Shown here: positions 61,693 through 64,000 of the stretch, in pieces | Layout of the letters: every line of letters starts with the position of its first letter | How positions within the stretch are numbered: the stretch's first letter is position 1 | Assembly (NCBI GenBank): GCA_037976565.1 | Contig: CP137666.1 | Location: 52,231,271-52,295,270, forward strand | Direction of reading: 5' to 3' | DNA length: 64,000 nt | Source of the DNA: Mesocentrotus franciscanus | Taxonomy: Eukaryota; Echinodermata; Echinoidea; Camarodonta; Strongylocentrotidae | Program-made: the position numbers and the translations under genes | The notes under the pieces: model-generated | Database searches by the model: none | Seen by the model: the letters and a program-made list of their open reading frames with translations, nothing else | What the model was told of the DNA's origin: nothing

Positions 61693-62822
61693 TTCGCTTT
61701 CTGATTCAGCAAACTTTACTCCTGATGAAATAGATGTAACTATTGGAATGCACACATCAGTACATTATATAAAACAACACATACATGATCAGATAGAGCT
61801 AACAGCTTTGATCATCACCACTGAGCTTCTGTGAGAGAAATATTGATCCTGATGAGCTCCAGTTTTTATGCAGACCTTCATACACCACTAATAATTTACA
61901 TTTCCATTGATTTAAATGATACATTGTTCCTATGGGAGCTTTCTGAACTCTATCTAATGTGATTGAAAAGCCCCAACGGGGGCCCGAGAGAAACCTTCTC
62001 TCATACATCTAAATCCCATCGCCATTAGGAGCCGTGATGTTAATTAATAGCCAACCAAAGCCACAACGACAGGAGCCCATCTCTGCTCGCTTTTCACACA
62101 CAGCTGCGATGTAAACAATTTAACATTCAATCATTAGCTAGAATCTGAGCTCGATTTGTGGACAATACTTTGCTTAGTGCCAGCCTCATTGCCAATATTT
62201 GGAGTTTTGTGGGAGGATGTGTGTTTAATCATTAGCTAGATGTTGAAATGGAGCTCGTTTACAGAGATATTGGTTTTCACTTGAATTGCATCACTTTTTT
62301 GAGTCCCTTTCATTTAAAACTGAAGCCAGGATGTACAGGTTCCAATACATGTCCTGTAATCAAATCAAATGAAAAAATAAAACTGTCAGTACTATGCAAG
62401 TCCAAGGTATTTTATAATTTTATGTCCCATACATTACCTAGTATAATGACAGAAGAACAATACCAGATGAAACAAGTAAACTAAACAAAATAATTACATT
62501 ACCTCGAATCGCCGAGAATCTGTCTGTTTGGTGTTGGTTTGGCATATGGTACGTACCCCTTGGACTATTAAGGACTCCTACCCCCTGTCTGTTACATTTG
62601 ACTACTCTGCAGCTATACCCATGTACCTCCATACAGCCACTCTCTAGCTCATTTACCCCAGACAACTAAGACAATTACCCCTGTGCAGATATCTGGGGGT
62701 ATACTCCTGTCAAAGGAGTAGTCCAGAGGGCTACAGGATAGTTGTTTGTCCTTGGGATAGTTATAAGGAGATAGGTTTCTCGGAGTGGTAGTCGAAGGTG
62801 CAGTCACCAGGAATTTAAGTTC
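61693..62822. other. Unique sequence, possible regulatory block
   Basis: No gene is seen. ATCATTAGCTAGA, followed shortly by GAGCTCG, occurs near 62134 and 62227. The ATTAGCTA core resembles a homeodomain-type site, but that reading is inference. Confidence 0.35.
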
Positions 62823-62977
62823 AGTCAAACCTGTCTATGTGGCTACCTGTCTATAGTGGCCATGTATTTTGTCTCCCTTGACCATGGAATGTGGGTTGTA
62901 GATCGAATCTGTCTAGAAAGGCCAGCTGTCTACATTTTTTTTCTATCACTCGGGGGCCTTTACAGACAGGTTTGACT
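62823..62977. mobile_element. Miniature element with perfect 14-bp inverted ends (155 bp)
   Basis: AGTCAAACCTGTCT at 62823-62836 and AGACAGGTTTGACT at 62964-62977 are perfect inverts. Inside, GTGGC-ACCTGTCTATAG and GGCCAGCTGTCTAC form short sub-repeats. Confidence 0.8.
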
Positions 62978-64000
62978 TTATATGCAGAGCCAAGAAATTA
63001 AGAATGTAGGTTGACATGTCACCCCTGGTGATAAAGAAATGATGAATGGTAAAATCTGCTAGTTCTTAATTGCATAATATGCAAAGTTTTCCTATCAACT
63101 CTTAAGCTTCTGATCAACCGAAGTCTAGTGCGTCATGATCATCAGCGTTTTCTACAGTGATTATTTACCAAACATGATGCCATACGCATTCCAGCTATTC
63201 TTAGTTACCTCACAAAAAGGGCTACCGTTAATTATCTGCTAGAAAAGATAAATGGGAATCTCTTAATGGGCTGTTGGATAACACTGCTGATGGAAGGAAT
63301 GCATTAGTAGCTAGTGTTATCATTCAAAGTGCCATTGCTACGAGCCGCTAGTCCACTCTCTATTATGCCTCAAAAGTTTAAAGGCCAAATTGAACTATAT
63401 TTAAATGTTTAATCCTCACTGGAAAGTTTAAATGAAAAATAATTGGGGGCTATTTTCTCTAAATTGTTATGGTATATATATTTCCTAGAAAAATTGATGA
63501 TTTTTCCTCTATTTACTTATGGAATAAAAGAGAAAATATATTTAAAAAAACATATTTTTAAGCTAAGGATTTGGAACAAAAGATGGATAAAAAATACACT
63601 TTAGAGTTGAAATATTCCAGAAAATATATTTCTTTGCTGTTTTTTCACTGTTTTTTGACTATTTTTTGTAATACTATTTTTCATTTTGACCAGGGTAAGG
63701 ATCCGTCTCCCTCATTGCATTGCTCCCCTCAGGCTACATGGCTCATAAATTAAACCTCTCATTGGAACAGCAATGTCTGCAGAAGTCTTTTATTGCTTCA
63801 CTACATCTACATCCTGCCAAAAAGTAACCTTCCAACATCTTGCAGTACCTCTGTTCAGATATGAGGAAAATATAGGAACCTTTTAGACAGAAACATTGTA
63901 TGAAGAATCATTGTATATTGAAAGGGGCATACAGACTAGCTAGATACCAACATCAAGCAACGTTGTATAGAAAAAGACTGGTGTTGAAGTCAGTTGGCAT
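62978..64000. other. Intergenic or intronic to the right edge, no gene seen
   Basis: AT-rich unique sequence. An open frame at 63571-63753 has no domain. Confidence 0.6.

Noticed and set aside
61361..61834. 157-codon open frame
   Set aside because: Most of it is the family C repeat, and the corresponding part at 26.3-26.7 kb is not an open frame in the same phase.

Overview
The window looks like nuclear DNA of a marine invertebrate, probably an echinoderm such as a sea urchin. This is an inference from the AT-rich sequence, an intron-containing gene with an animal-specific product, and a dense mix of small DNA transposons. No species can be fixed from sequence alone.

Only one protein-coding gene can be named. 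The left edge (129-731, + strand) carries the last two coding exons of an inositol 1,4,5-trisphosphate receptor (ITPR). The penultimate exon encodes [11 protein letters not shown] and the C-terminal helix. The last exon encodes [14 protein letters not shown], a short tail and the stop. The 3' UTR and possible polyadenylation signals follow. From about 3 kb to the right edge I find no convincing protein-coding exon. Two weak candidates for non-coding exons of a + strand gene are near 11.7-11.9 kb and at 57707-57798.

The rest is repeats, many with clear boundaries. They comprise: (1) three copies of a ~0.54 kb element with TTAA ends (7573-8111, 8668-10605 interrupted, 20854-21386); (2) two ~1.4 kb hAT-type elements with 16-bp inverted ends and perfect 8-bp target duplications (8792-10161, nested in a TTAA element; 33897-35288); (3) a third hAT-type element (53724-54384) inside a diverged tandem array; (4) other TTAA-ended miniature elements at 17156, 26067, 31259, 43926, 58333 and 61150; (5) an ~80-bp hairpin family with core GAGCCAGAAGGG, in about eight copies; (6) three larger elements (21564-23091, 33236-36408, 45627-47862) that all start with ACTAG followed by a short hairpin, two of which also end in a hairpin; (7) several long foldbacks and local tandem arrays; (8) microsatellites, including a 360-bp TTA/TCA tract.

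The most unusual unit is 45627-47862. It has hairpins at both ends, a perfect 14-bp inverted terminal match, a 135-bp internal direct repeat, four perfect TGACGTCA palindromes, and a minus-strand tRNA-like Pol III unit with good A and B boxes and a long T-run. It shares its start motif and an internal AAAATGGCGCCTGGA motif with 21564-23091, so the two are probably relatives. The nested insertions give a relative age order for several families.
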